Source: Propionibacteriaceae bacterium (GTDB taxonomy: Bacteria > Actinomycetota > Actinomycetes > Propionibacteriales > Propionibacteriaceae). Taken from it: a stretch of DNA of 64,000 bases. The first letter of the stretch is position 1. Every line of letters starts with the position of its first letter. The stretch is taken from assembly GCA_031265875.1 (NCBI GenBank), contig JAISCA010000063.1, positions 1-64,000 on the forward strand, given 5' to 3'. The translations under genes and the position numbers were made by a program. Below, in pieces: positions 1 through 8,441 of this stretch. Below the pieces are notes generated by a model that saw only the letters and a list, made by a program, of their open reading frames with translations, was not told the origin of the DNA and made no database searches.

Positions 1-176
1 TCGACGGGTTCACCGTGGCGGAAGCGTTCGGCTTGGGGTCCGATGAATTTGGGTCCGGGGAAGGCCGTGGTGACGGCGGCGACGGGGCATTGGGTCTCGC
101 AGATGGTGCATTTGACGCAGTGGTCCAGGCTGGCCCTAGCCAACTCGTGACCGGCGAACTCAAGCGCTGATGTCAT
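1..176 (-). CDS. glpC: Anaerobic glycerol-3-phosphate dehydrogenase subunit C, 3' part missing (window edge)
   Basis: Only the first 58 codons lie in the window. The N-terminus holds a ferredoxin-type cysteine cluster, CVKCTICETQCP, followed by a stretch containing GPKFIGPQAERFR, typical of GlpC. GlpC is the iron-sulfur, membrane-associated subunit that passes electrons from the GlpAB flavoprotein dimer to the quinone pool. The ATG at 176-174 overlaps the TGA stop of glpB in an ATGA junction, so it is the third gene of a glpA-glpB-glpC operon. The rest of the gene lies to the left of base 1. Confidence 0.9.
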   Translation of the reverse strand, partial: MTSALEFAGHELARASLDHCVKCTICETQCPVAAVTTAFPGPKFIGPQAERFRHGEPV

Positions 177-1420
177 TTCAGTTCCTCCTGGATGGCTTGG
201 GTGGCGGCCCAGGCGCTGCCTAGGGCGATGCCCTCACCCGACTTCTCGTGCCAGGGGATGGCCCCGGCCAAGATCGAGCCGACGGCGTGCAGATTCTCGT
301 ACACCACGTTCCCGGACAGATCGACCGGGCGCATGGCGGCGTCGACGCCCAGACCGACCGCGAAGATGGCCTGGGGCGCCGCATAATCGCCTGTGATGAG
401 CTGTTCGACGTCGTCTAGCCCGTGCAAAGGCAGGTCGAAGACGGTCTCTTTGACCTGGTAGTACGAGTCCATCGCCAGCGCGCCCGACTCGAAACCGCCG
501 GGAGCGTAGACGAAGACCTCGCCCGGATAGCTCCGGGGATGCCCGGCGGCGGCCGTCATGACTGCGGTCACCCGGTCGGCCGCGGCCTCGAAGCCGACCA
601 CCGCCGCGCCGTTCACGAACCGCACTCCGGCGGCTTTGGCCAAGGCCAGCAGGGCTTGGTTCAAGCGCAGCCCCGGCACCGACGGAGGCGGCAGCGGGAT
701 CTCGAAGACCGGTCGGCCCAGGGCCTGGGCCAGCCGGTCGTAGACCGTCAGGTCCTCCAGCCCCAGCACGGCCGGCAAGCCGACCGACTCGCCCTCGGCC
801 AGCTCCGGTCCCAGAGCCGCGATCAAGCGGTCTTGGACTTCGGGCCGGTCCAGGGCGCGGGCGAAGACCAAGCCGGAGGAGTCGGCCTCGCCCGCCCGGG
901 CCATCAAGTCGATCACGAGCGGTCGGCAGCGCAGCCGGCCGCCACCGGGCAACTCGGTCCGGTTCAAATTGCCCGCCACCAGAGCGGCGCTGAAGTCCTT
1001 CAGACGGCTCAAGCCGACGATGGCCCAAGCCGCTTCGGCCTGAACCGCCCCCGCCACCATCGAGGGCTGGACCAAAGCGGTCGGACGCAAGGCGCCGACC
1101 GCGGTCGGCAGCCAGGTGTTGGCGCTGGTCTGGCCGACCAGCAGCTCGGGCCCCAGCAGTTGGCTGAGCCAGTCGACGCCGGCGGCGACCGGGGCGGAGC
1201 CGATGACGGCGTAAGGGTGCGGCGGGGCCAACCGGCCGGCCGCCGCCAGCGGGTCTGTGACGGGCTCCGGGTCGTAGCCCAAGATGTCGATCGTGCCCTG
1301 GCTGAGCTGTAAGCCGCCCAGACCTTGGCTGATCAAAGTGGTGTCGAGGCCCTGGCGGGCCAGCCTGATAGCGCTGGCCAGGCCACCCAGGCCAGCTCCG
1401 ATGACGATGGCCCGGCTCAT
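173..1420 (-). CDS. glpB: Anaerobic glycerol-3-phosphate dehydrogenase subunit B
   Basis: 415 residues. The N-terminus carries a dinucleotide-binding glycine motif (VIGAGLGGLASAIRLA), and the chain is collinear with GlpB, the second flavoprotein subunit of the GlpABC complex that oxidises sn-glycerol 3-phosphate to dihydroxyacetone phosphate under anaerobic conditions. The ATG at 1420 was chosen because it overlaps the glpA stop by 4 bases and places the glycine motif at residues 5-16. An open frame continues upstream to 1891 but lies inside glpA. The 3' end overlaps glpC by 4 bases, so all three subunits are probably translationally coupled. Confidence 0.93.
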   Translation of the reverse strand: MSRAIVIGAGLGGLASAIRLARQGLDTTLISQGLGGLQLSQGTIDILGYDPEPVTDPLAAAGRLAPPHPYAVIGSAPVAAGVDWLSQLLGPELLVGQTSANTWLPTAVGALRPTALVQPSMVAGAVQAEAAWAIVGLSRLKDFSAALVAGNLNRTELPGGGRLRCRPLVIDLMARAGEADSSGLVFARALDRPEVQDRLIAALGPELAEGESVGLPAVLGLEDLTVYDRLAQALGRPVFEIPLPPPSVPGLRLNQALLALAKAAGVRFVNGAAVVGFEAAADRVTAVMTAAAGHPRSYPGEVFVYAPGGFESGALAMDSYYQVKETVFDLPLHGLDDVEQLITGDYAAPQAIFAVGLGVDAAMRPVDLSGNVVYENLHAVGSILAGAIPWHEKSGEGIALGSAWAATQAIQEELK

Positions 1421-2991
1421 AGGACTTCCTCCTCGCTCTGGGGCAGACGCTCGACGTTGAGCGTGCCCGCCATGATCCAATTGTCGAGCGCGGCTTGGCG
1501 CAGTTGGTCGCCGTACAGCACCGGCCACAAGCCGATCCAGCGGTTCTTCAAGAACAGTCTGAGCGCGGCCGTGGCCCGGTCCGGCGAGAAATGACCGATC
1601 TGACAGGTCAGACCGGCCGCCCGCAGGCTGCAGAAACCACCCTGGCAGGGCCCCATGCCAAGACGGAGTTGACGTCTGAGGTCGTCCAGAGAGGGCTCGG
1701 CGATATCGGCCAAGAGATCGATGAACATCTGCCGGCTCATCAGTTCGCATTCGCAGATGATGGGGTCGCGCAGCCGGTCGGCCTCTCGTTCGGCCAAACG
1801 GTGGGTCACGCTGTAGGTGCGACCCGATTCCGAACCGGGCACGGCCTCGGAGTCGGTCCGGCAGGGCCGGGGGTCGTTCAACTGCTCGCACATGACGTCG
1901 ACGATGTTCTTGGCCATCAGGCGGTAGGTCGTCAACTTGCCGCCGGAGATGGTCAGGACGCCGGAGATGCCGTCACGCGACTGGTGGTCCAGGATCGACA
2001 TGCCCCGGCTCATGTGCCTGGTGTCGCTGGAGGCCACCCGGGAGTCCTTGACCAGCGGCCGGGCTCCGGCCCAGGCCCGCATGGCCCGGGACTGACGGAA
2101 GCCGGGCACTAGCACCTCGCCGGCGTCCAGCATCTGCTGGACCTCGTTCCGGGGCATGGCCAGATCGTCCGGGTCGTCCACCTTGACGTCGGTGGTGCCG
2201 ATGATGCAGACGGTGTGGGCCGGCACCACCAGGTCGCCGTCGCCCGGTTTGATCAGCCGGTTGCAGGCCGAGTTGACCAGCCGGTGGGCCATCGCCACCA
2301 TGACGCCGCGGCCGGGCACGACTTCGACCGGCTGGCAGCCGGCCAAGGCCGAGATCTGACCGGCCCAGGGGCCGGAGGCGTTGATGGCGAAGGGGGTGTC
2401 GATGACCAGGTCCTCGCCGGTCTTACGGTCCAGGCACTGGACCGCCTTGAGCTGGCCCTGGTCGACCTCGAAGCCGGTCACCTGGGTGTAAGTCAAGATC
2501 TGGGCTCCGTACTGTTGGGCCGAGCGGACCGCGCCCCAGGTCATCTGCCAGCCATCGACGCTGGCGTCCTTGACCTCCATCACTCGCACGGCCCGGCGGT
2601 TGATCCTGGGCTCGCGCCGGAAAAGCTCCGCCACGGAGATCTCTTGGAAGGGCAGATGGGCGGTGATGGCTCCTTCGACCCAGCGGTCGGCGTAGTCCAA
2701 GTCATCACCTTGCAAAGAGATGAAGAAGCCGCCGGTGGCCTCGACGGCGTCGGCGTGTATGCGTTGGATGATGTCATTCTCTTCGGCGCACTCGTGGGCC
2801 GACTCCGGGTCCGAGACGACGTAGCGGCCACCGGAGTGGAGCAAGCCGTGGTAGCGGGCCGAGGTGCCATGGGCGAGGTCGCCGCGCTCGACCAGGATGG
2901 CCGAGAACCCGCGCATGGCGCAGTCTCGGACGATGCCTGAACCGGTTGAACCACCCCCGATCACGACCACGTCGGCGGTCATCCTTCTCAA
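1417..2991 (-). CDS. glpA: Anaerobic glycerol-3-phosphate dehydrogenase subunit A
   Basis: 524 residues. An FAD/NAD-binding motif (VVVIGGGSTGSG) near residues 8-19 opens a DAO-type oxidoreductase domain with GTSARYHGLLHSGGRY. The C-terminal third holds a BFD-like [2Fe-2S] segment with CEC near residue 412 and GMGPCQGGFC near 445, the GlpA hallmark. It is the catalytic flavoprotein of GlpABC. The best start is TTG at 2991, with AAGGAGG five bases upstream; an in-frame ATG at 2982 is the alternative. A -10-like TAGGGT lies at 3040-3035 on the minus strand. First gene of the operon, divergent from the carboxylase gene at 3419. Confidence 0.94.
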   Translation of the reverse strand: MRRMTADVVVIGGGSTGSGIVRDCAMRGFSAILVERGDLAHGTSARYHGLLHSGGRYVVSDPESAHECAEENDIIQRIHADAVEATGGFFISLQGDDLDYADRWVEGAITAHLPFQEISVAELFRREPRINRRAVRVMEVKDASVDGWQMTWGAVRSAQQYGAQILTYTQVTGFEVDQGQLKAVQCLDRKTGEDLVIDTPFAINASGPWAGQISALAGCQPVEVVPGRGVMVAMAHRLVNSACNRLIKPGDGDLVVPAHTVCIIGTTDVKVDDPDDLAMPRNEVQQMLDAGEVLVPGFRQSRAMRAWAGARPLVKDSRVASSDTRHMSRGMSILDHQSRDGISGVLTISGGKLTTYRLMAKNIVDVMCEQLNDPRPCRTDSEAVPGSESGRTYSVTHRLAEREADRLRDPIICECELMSRQMFIDLLADIAEPSLDDLRRQLRLGMGPCQGGFCSLRAAGLTCQIGHFSPDRATAALRLFLKNRWIGLWPVLYGDQLRQAALDNWIMAGTLNVERLPQSEEEVL

Positions 2992-3418
2992 GGGAACCTC
3001 CTTGTTCGCTGGGCGGCCCAGCCGAATCAGGGCAACCCTATGACGGCTTCGGCCCGGCGGCCCGACGCAGCGATGCGCCAGGGTGGGCTGAAGCGAATTT
3101 CCGAGGTTGCCCCAACGCTACTACGGCGGGCCGCCCAAGCCCAGAGCGGGGTGCGAATGTCGCCCGGCCGGCCGGCCGGCTCGCCCCCAAGCTGGGTGGG
3201 GTCGGTTAGGCGGGGGACCCTGAGATCGCCGGGCCGGTTCGCGCCGGGCGCCGTCGGTGCGAGACTCCCATTGTCGGCTGACTTGAGTGTGACAAGCCAC
3301 TAAGCTGACTTTGATAAGGCTTGCCGCCAAGCCGGGGCAGGCCCTTGGTTCGGCCCCACCGACTGGCCGGACGGTCGTCCGACCGGCCCAGCGGGGCCGC
3401 AGAAGGGAGTGGTCACAG
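2992..3418. other. Divergent intergenic region glpA / carboxylase
   Basis: This 427-base gap must hold both divergent promoters. A strong Shine-Dalgarno for glpA and a TAGGGT hexamer on the minus strand (3040-3035) are visible. A self-complementary run of GCCGG units lies at about 3165-3180, and an AT-richer stretch at 3270-3330 is the likely carboxylase promoter area, though I cannot place its -10 with confidence. AGAAGGGA at 3401-3408 serves the ATG at 3419. No convincing gene is seen. Confidence 0.5.
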
Positions 3419-5158
3419 ATGAAGCGAGTTCTGATCGCCAACCGGGGTGAGATCGCGGTCCGGATCATCCGGGCTTGCGCCGCCTACGGCTTGGAGTCGG
3501 TGGCGGTCTACGCCGACCCCGACGCCGAAGCCTTGCACGTCCAATTAGCCGACCGAGCCTATGCCTTGGAGGGCACGACGGCTTTGGAGACCTACCTCGA
3601 CGTGGACAAGATCCTTCAGGTGGCGGCCCAGTCCGGGGCCGACGCCGTCCATCCCGGTTACGGCTTCCTGTCCGAGCGAGCCGACTTCGCCAGCGCGGTC
3701 GAGCGGGCCGGACTGCTTTGGATCGGGCCGACGCCGGAGAACATCGCCCTGCTGGGGGACAAGGTCGAAGCCCGCCGGATCGCGGCCCAGGTCGGCGCCC
3801 CCCTGGTGCCGGGCACGCCCGATCCAGTCGAGGGCGTGGAGCAGGTCAAAGCTTTCGCCGACCAGTACGGCTATCCCATCGCCATCAAGGCCGCCTTCGG
3901 CGGTGGCGGCCGGGGCCTCAAGGTGGTGCGCGACCACCAGGAGTTGGCCCGGCGCTACGAGTCGGCCGTCTCGGAGGCGCGCTCGGCCTTCGGCCGGGGC
4001 GAGTGTTACGTCGAGCGTTTCGTGGAGCGACCGCGCCACGTCGAGGCTCAGATCATCGGCGACGGCCGGGGCCGCATCGTGGTGGCCGGCACCCGTGACT
4101 GCTCGGTCCAGCGCCGCCATCAGAAGATCGTGGAGGAGGCCCCGGCCCCCTTCCTGACCAAGTCGCAGCGCGACGCCATCGTGGCGGCCTCCATCGCCAT
4201 CGGCCAGGCCGTCGAGTATCGCGGCGTCGGCACGATGGAGTTCATGCTGGGCCAAGACGGCGAGCTGAGCTTCTTGGAGGTCAACACCCGCATCCAGGTC
4301 GAGCACCCCATCACCGAGCGCACCACCGGCCTCGACCTGGTGGCCTTGCAGTTCCGGATCGCCGAAGGTGGCAACTTGAACGATCTGCCGGACGTGGTGC
4401 CGGCCGACGGGCACGCCTTCGAGTTCCGTCTCACAGCCGAGGACCCGGGCCGGGGCTTCCTGCCCCAGGCCGGTCAGATCACCCGCTTCGACACCCCCGG
4501 CGGTCCGGGCGTCAGAGTCGAAGCCGGGGTCGCCTCGGGCGGCAAGGTGCCGGCCCAGTTCGACTCCATGGTGGCGAAGATCATCTGTTGGGGACAGACC
4601 CGGGAGGAGGCCCTGGCCCGTTCCCGGCAGGCGCTCAAGGAGACGCGGGTGGAGGGCCTGCCGACCTTGATCGGCTTCCACCGCCGGCTGCTGGAGGACC
4701 CAGCCTTCGCCGCCACCGGGGCCCATGACTTCACCATTCACACCGGTTGGCTGGAGAGCGACTGCGACTGGTTGGACCAGCTCAAGCAGTCCCTGCCCCG
4801 CCAGATCGGCGCCACCCGCGTGCTCAGGCAATTCCTCGAGGTGGACGGCCGTTGGATCAGGCTCGGCCTGCCGGCCGAACTGCTCGGCCAACAGGCCGCC
4901 GGTTTCGGCGACGCCAGCGGGACGGGGGGAAGCGAGGAGCCGGCCGAAGGCGACATCCGGGCCCCCATGACCGGCATCCTCAGCCGTTGGCTGGCCAACG
5001 ACGACGATCAAGTGACGGCCGGCGATCCCATCGCCATCCTGGAGGCCATGAAGATGGAGACCCGGATCGTGGCCGGGCGCTCCGGCGTCCTGACCCGGCT
5101 GGTGGCCAAAGAGGGCGCCACCGTGCGCGACGGGCAAGTCATCGGCCGGATCGACTGA
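3419..5158 (+). CDS. Acetyl/propionyl-CoA carboxylase alpha chain (biotin carboxylase fused to BCCP)
   Basis: 579 residues. The N-terminus has the biotin-carboxylase start KRVLIANRGEIAVRIIRA, then the ATP-grasp domain with the glycine-rich loop FGGGGRGLKVV and the EVNTRIQVEHPITE signature. The C-terminal 80 residues form a biotinyl domain with EAMKMET, biotinylated lysine at about residue 545. It carboxylates biotin with ATP and bicarbonate; the carboxyltransferase beta chain is not in this window, so the acyl-CoA substrate cannot be read from context. The ATG at 3419 follows AGAAGGGA with suitable spacing. It corresponds to AccA3/BccA-type subunits of actinobacteria. It is convergent with sodA. 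Confidence 0.93.
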   Translation: MKRVLIANRGEIAVRIIRACAAYGLESVAVYADPDAEALHVQLADRAYALEGTTALETYLDVDKILQVAAQSGADAVHPGYGFLSERADFASAVERAGLLWIGPTPENIALLGDKVEARRIAAQVGAPLVPGTPDPVEGVEQVKAFADQYGYPIAIKAAFGGGGRGLKVVRDHQELARRYESAVSEARSAFGRGECYVERFVERPRHVEAQIIGDGRGRIVVAGTRDCSVQRRHQKIVEEAPAPFLTKSQRDAIVAASIAIGQAVEYRGVGTMEFMLGQDGELSFLEVNTRIQVEHPITERTTGLDLVALQFRIAEGGNLNDLPDVVPADGHAFEFRLTAEDPGRGFLPQAGQITRFDTPGGPGVRVEAGVASGGKVPAQFDSMVAKIICWGQTREEALARSRQALKETRVEGLPTLIGFHRRLLEDPAFAATGAHDFTIHTGWLESDCDWLDQLKQSLPRQIGATRVLRQFLEVDGRWIRLGLPAELLGQQAAGFGDASGTGGSEEPAEGDIRAPMTGILSRWLANDDDQVTAGDPIAILEAMKMETRIVAGRSGVLTRLVAKEGATVRDGQVIGRID

Positions 5159-5211
5159 ATCCAGTCGAGCTGAATCCAGCCGGTCCGGCCGATCGGGCTA
5201 GGGCCTCGGCC

Positions 5212-5829
5212 TCAGAGCAGGCCGGCGGTCTGCGTCAGGGCGCGCTGATGGCGGGCGGCCACGTCGTCCCAGTTCACCACGTTCCACCAGGCCTGGACGT
5301 AGTCGGCCTTGACGTTGCGGTACTGGAGATAGAAGGCGTGCTCCCACATGTCGAGTTGGAGCAGCGGGATCTGGGCGGCCGGCAGATTGCCCTGCTGGTC
5401 GTACAACTGATGGACGTTGAGCCGGCCGGACAGCGCGTCCCAGGCCAGGATGGCCCAACCCGAGCCTTGCAGGCTGAGGGCGGTCTGGTTGAAATGCTGC
5501 TGGAAGGCCGCGAAACCAGAGAAGTCCTGCTCGATGGCTTGAGCTAAGGGTCCGGTCGGCTGGCCGCCGCCGGCCGGCGTCATGTTCTTCCAGAAGACCG
5601 AGTGGTTGATGTGTCCGCCCAGGTTGAAGGCCAAGTCCTTCTCCAGTTTGGAGATGTTGGAGAAGTCGCCGCTGGCTCTGGCCTCGGCCAGCTTCTCCAG
5701 GGCGGTGTTGGCGCCCGCGACGTAGGCGGCGTGGTGCTTGGAGTGATGCAATTCCATGATCTCGGGCGCGATGTACGGCGCCAGGGCGGAATAGTCGTAA
5801 TCCAGATCAGGCAAGGTGTAGACAGTCAA
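5212..5829 (-). CDS. sodA: Superoxide dismutase [Fe/Mn]
   Basis: 205 residues, normal length for the iron/manganese family. All four metal ligands are recognisable: the first His of ELHHSKHH (residue 28), the His in NHSVFW, and Asp and His in LDMWEHAFYLQY. It converts superoxide to oxygen and hydrogen peroxide in the cytoplasm. The start codon is TTG at 5829, with AAAGGG about seven bases upstream; no ATG fits, since the protein begins exactly at the conserved TVYTLPDLDYDY segment. Relatives in Propionibacterium work with either metal, but cofactor use cannot be decided from this reading. Transcribed alone. Confidence 0.95.
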   Translation of the reverse strand: MTVYTLPDLDYDYSALAPYIAPEIMELHHSKHHAAYVAGANTALEKLAEARASGDFSNISKLEKDLAFNLGGHINHSVFWKNMTPAGGGQPTGPLAQAIEQDFSGFAAFQQHFNQTALSLQGSGWAILAWDALSGRLNVHQLYDQQGNLPAAQIPLLQLDMWEHAFYLQYRNVKADYVQAWWNVVNWDDVAARHQRALTQTAGLL

Positions 5830-5914
5830 AGCGACCCTTTCTCTAGCTGGGCAGACAGTAGTTTCGATCCATGCTACTGGGCGGTCGGCCCTTCGGAGCC
5901 AGGTCAGCTGCCGG

Positions 5915-6514
5915 TCAGCTCTCGGGTCGGGCCAGGCGCAGGACGCGGTAACCCTTGGCCGAGGCCAGACGTTGGCAGTCCCAGCCTTGGCCGGCCAGCC
6001 AAGCGGCCAGCGAGTCGGCTCCCAGATGCCGGGCCACCACCAGGAAGGCCTGGCCCTGGTCGGTCAGCCGGCCCAGCCAGTCGGTCAGGAGCTGACGCAA
6101 GGCCGCCTTGCCGATCCGAATCGGTGGGTTGGACCAAATCTGGTCGAAGCGCCAGGTCGGGTCGACGGCTTCCGGCGGTCCGGCCCAGAGCCGGTCGGAC
6201 AGTCCGAGGCGGGCGGCGTTGAGAGCGGTCAATTCGACCGCCCGGCGGTTGACGTCGATGGCTGCGATCTCCGCCTGGGGGCAGTGCGAGGCCAAGGCCA
6301 GGGCGATCGGGCCGATGCCACAGCCCAGGTCGAGCAGGCGGCCCGGCCCAGTGGGCGGGGGACAGGTCCGCAGCAGGACAGCCGTGCCGGGGTCGAGCCG
6401 ACGGCCGGAGAAGACGCCGGGGGCGGACACCAGCTCGACCGTCCGGTCCCACAGTCGCAGGGTCAGATTGAACTGGGGGCCGGCGGCGGTTGGGGTCTCG
6501 AAATAGTGACTCAT
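5915..6514 (-). CDS. RsmC/RlmG-like class I SAM-dependent methyltransferase
   Basis: 199 residues. It has the SAM-binding motif LLDLGCGIGPIALALA and the NPPIRIGK motif (NPPF/I type) used by N2-guanine rRNA methyltransferases of the RsmC/RlmG family and by small YbiN-like relatives. It lacks the extra N-terminal domain of full-length RsmC, so it belongs to the short single-domain group. Likely substrate is an rRNA guanine; this is inference from family. The ATG at 6514 gives the conserved opening SHYFETPTAAGPQF. The fold-back element at 6520-6699 separates it from truA upstream on the same strand and leaves only five bases before the start codon. Confidence 0.82.
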   Translation of the reverse strand: MSHYFETPTAAGPQFNLTLRLWDRTVELVSAPGVFSGRRLDPGTAVLLRTCPPPTGPGRLLDLGCGIGPIALALASHCPQAEIAAIDVNRRAVELTALNAARLGLSDRLWAGPPEAVDPTWRFDQIWSNPPIRIGKAALRQLLTDWLGRLTDQGQAFLVVARHLGADSLAAWLAGQGWDCQRLASAKGYRVLRLARPES

Positions 6515-6519
6515 GGGCG

Positions 6520-6699
6520 CTAGTGTCCCTCGCCGGAGGTTCCCGGTGATAGAAGGGGGCGTCAGGTGGGGCGGCTGGCCAGGCGGCGGGGCGTCCCGAT
6601 ATTGGACATATCGGGACGGTTCGCCAACGCCGCCAGGGGTCCTGGCTGGCGTCGCCTGCCGCCGCGAACCTCCGGCGGGGGACACTAGTGTCCCCCGCC
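6520..6699. repeat. Fold-back (MITE-like) element with CTAG ends
   Basis: Terminal inverted repeats of 23 bases at 6520-6542 and 6666-6688 match at 22 positions; each begins CTAGTGTCCC and ends GGAGGTTC when read inward. A perfect 11-base inverted repeat (CGTCCCGATAT, 6592-6602 and 6608-6618) sits almost exactly at the midpoint. The right end is part of a perfect 26-base palindrome at 6674-6699. There is no coding capacity. It overlaps the last codons of truA and stops five bases before the methyltransferase start codon. It could be a degenerate MITE with CTAG target duplication or a structural RNA/terminator unit. Confidence 0.7.
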
Positions 6700-7629
6700 T
6701 TCCCAACGGCGGACCCGGCGGGTTTGGGCCGCCCGGCTGGCTAGTTCGGACGGCGGTGGGTAGCCGACCTCCTCCAGGGTCAGGCCACAGGCGGGCATGA
6801 CCTGGACCTCATTGGCCCGCTGGGGGCGATCCAGCAAGTCGGCCAGCCAGCGGGCGTCGCGCCGGCCCTGGCCGACCGCCGTCAGGGCTCCGGCCAAGGA
6901 CCGCACCATCGAATGGCAGAAGGCGTCCGCCTGAACCGTCAGCTCGATCAGCCCGTCCGGGTGGCGGACTAGGTCCAGCTGGGTCAAGCGGCGGATGGCG
7001 GTGGCGCCGGGCCGGGCCCGGCTGAGGGCGGTGAAGTCGTGCAGCCCGAGCAAGGCTGGGCCGGCCTGGGCCATGGCCGCGCAGTCCAGGGGACGGTGGA
7101 CCAAGGCCACCCAGCGCCGTCGTCTCGGGTCGACGGCCGCCGGATCGTCCCACAGGCGGTAGACGTAGCGGCGCCAGAGGGCGGAGAAGCGAGCGTCGAA
7201 AGCGGCCGGAACGGCGCTCAGAGCCCGCAGCACGATGTCGTCCGGCAGGGCCCGGCCGAGCCAGGCCGCCAAGTGGTCGGCCACGGCCAAGACCCGGCCG
7301 TGGCGGACGACCGTGGCGGGCAGGTCGACGTGACAGACCTGACCCAGGGCGTGGACGCCGGCGTCGGTCCGCCCGGCGCAGGTCACGGACACCGCTCGGT
7401 CTAGCCGTAAGACCTGGGCCAAGCCCGCCTCCAGCTGGCCTTGGACGGTGCGTCGGCCGGGCTGCTTGGCCCAGCCAGCGAAGTCGGTCCCGTCGTAGGC
7501 CAGGTCCAGGCGCAGGCGCAGCGTCGTCTGATCGGCCGGGTCGCTGTGAGCGGGACCGGTCGGGGGCGGGGCGGTCTGGCCGACGGCGGCGTCCCGTCCC
7601 GGTCCGGGGCCTATGATCGGCTGGCTCAT
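6685..7629 (-). CDS. truA: tRNA pseudouridine(38-40) synthase
   Basis: 314 residues. The catalytic motif CAGRTDAGVHA (Asp89) and the downstream HDFTALSR and FCHSMVRSLAG segments identify TruA, which converts uridines 38-40 in the tRNA anticodon stem-loop to pseudouridine. A 36-residue low-complexity N-terminal extension precedes the RLRLDLAYDGTDFAGWA core. The ATG at 7629 overlaps the trmB stop by 4 bases (ATGA), so the two tRNA-modification genes are coupled. The last three codons and the stop lie inside the fold-back element at 6520-6699, so the C-terminal residues GGH are encoded by repeat sequence. Confidence 0.95.
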   Translation of the reverse strand: MSQPIIGPGPGRDAAVGQTAPPPTGPAHSDPADQTTLRLRLDLAYDGTDFAGWAKQPGRRTVQGQLEAGLAQVLRLDRAVSVTCAGRTDAGVHALGQVCHVDLPATVVRHGRVLAVADHLAAWLGRALPDDIVLRALSAVPAAFDARFSALWRRYVYRLWDDPAAVDPRRRRWVALVHRPLDCAAMAQAGPALLGLHDFTALSRARPGATAIRRLTQLDLVRHPDGLIELTVQADAFCHSMVRSLAGALTAVGQGRRDARWLADLLDRPQRANEVQVMPACGLTLEEVGYPPPSELASRAAQTRRVRRWEGGGH

Positions 7630-8360
7630 GGCCGGGCCGGGGCCGGACGGTCGATCCGGCGGTAGGTCAGGTCCTGGACCGGGCGGCCCTGCTGATGGGC
7701 CCGGCGTTCGAATTTGGTCTCGGGCCGCTCACTGAAGCGGCCGGCTGGAACCGCCGTCAGTGCGGCCGTGGCGTCGAGGGCCTCGACCATGGCGGCGGCG
7801 TAGTCGGGCCAGTCGGTGGCCAGGCGCAACCAACCGCCTAGGCGCAAGCGACTGGCGGCCAGATCGGCGAAAGCGGCCGAGACCAAGCGACGTTTGTGAT
7901 GTCGGGTCTTGGGCCAGGGGTCGGGGAAGAAGACCCACAACTGGGCCAGACTGTCCGGGGCGATCAGATGCCGCAAAGCGCCCTGGGCGTCGCCGGCCAG
8001 CAGGCGGACATTGGTCAGGCCGCCGGCGGCGATCTTGCCCAGAGTCGAGGCCAGAGCGGGCTCGAAGACCTCGCAACCTAGGAAGTCGGTCTCCGGGTGG
8101 AGCTGGGCCGCCGCGGTCAGGGTCTCACCGTGGCCGCAGCCGATCTCCAGCACCAGGTCCGCCTGACGGCCGAACAGGGCGGACAGGTCGAGCGCTGGCT
8201 GAGGGGCGACGGATAGGGCTCTGGGCCCGGCCTGGAAGGGGACCGACCAGCGCTCGGCGTGGCGCTCCAGCCAGCGCCGCTGCGAGTCCGTCATACGCGA
8301 ACCCCGACGGACGTAACTGACGACGTCGCGGGGCGGACGGATGGTCTGGGTCTGGGTCAT
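7626..8360 (-). CDS. trmB: tRNA (guanine-N7-)-methyltransferase
   Basis: 244 residues. LVLEIGCGHGETL is the SAM-binding motif, and QLWVFFPDPWPKTRHHKRRLV is the TrmB signature (FPDPWPKxRHxKRR). The enzyme makes 7-methylguanosine at position 46 of tRNA. The ATG at 8360 has no Shine-Dalgarno but a TATCCT hexamer at 8373-8368 ends seven bases before it, suggesting a leaderless transcript covering trmB and truA. An EF-G paralogue lies upstream on the same strand, separated by 81 bases and a possible hairpin. Confidence 0.95.
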   Translation of the reverse strand: MTQTQTIRPPRDVVSYVRRGSRMTDSQRRWLERHAERWSVPFQAGPRALSVAPQPALDLSALFGRQADLVLEIGCGHGETLTAAAQLHPETDFLGCEVFEPALASTLGKIAAGGLTNVRLLAGDAQGALRHLIAPDSLAQLWVFFPDPWPKTRHHKRRLVSAAFADLAASRLRLGGWLRLATDWPDYAAAMVEALDATAALTAVPAGRFSERPETKFERRAHQQGRPVQDLTYRRIDRPAPARP

Positions 8361-8393
8361 CCGGGCCAGGATAGCCCCGGTCGCGGACTAGGC

Positions 8394-8420
8394 GGGTCAG
8401 GCCGACGATCGGCCCGACCC
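8394..8420 (-). terminator. Possible terminator hairpin after the EF-G paralogue
   Basis: Arms 8394-8405 and 8409-8420 (GGGTCAGGCCGA / TCGGCCCGACCC) pair with one mismatch over a three-base loop. It lies 21 bases past the stop of the EF-G paralogue and just before the trmB promoter hexamer. There is no T-tract, so termination is only probable. Confidence 0.45.
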
Positions 8421-8441
8421 CTTCGCCCGACCAGTCCTTGA

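Noticed and set aside
173-1891. N-terminally extended GlpB starting at 1891
   Set aside because: The extra 157 codons lie within glpA in another frame; the ATG at 1420 restores the normal family length and the operon overlap.
3165-3180. GCCGG palindrome as an operator
   Set aside because: Simple GC-rich repetition, expected by composition; no spacing or asymmetry supports protein binding.
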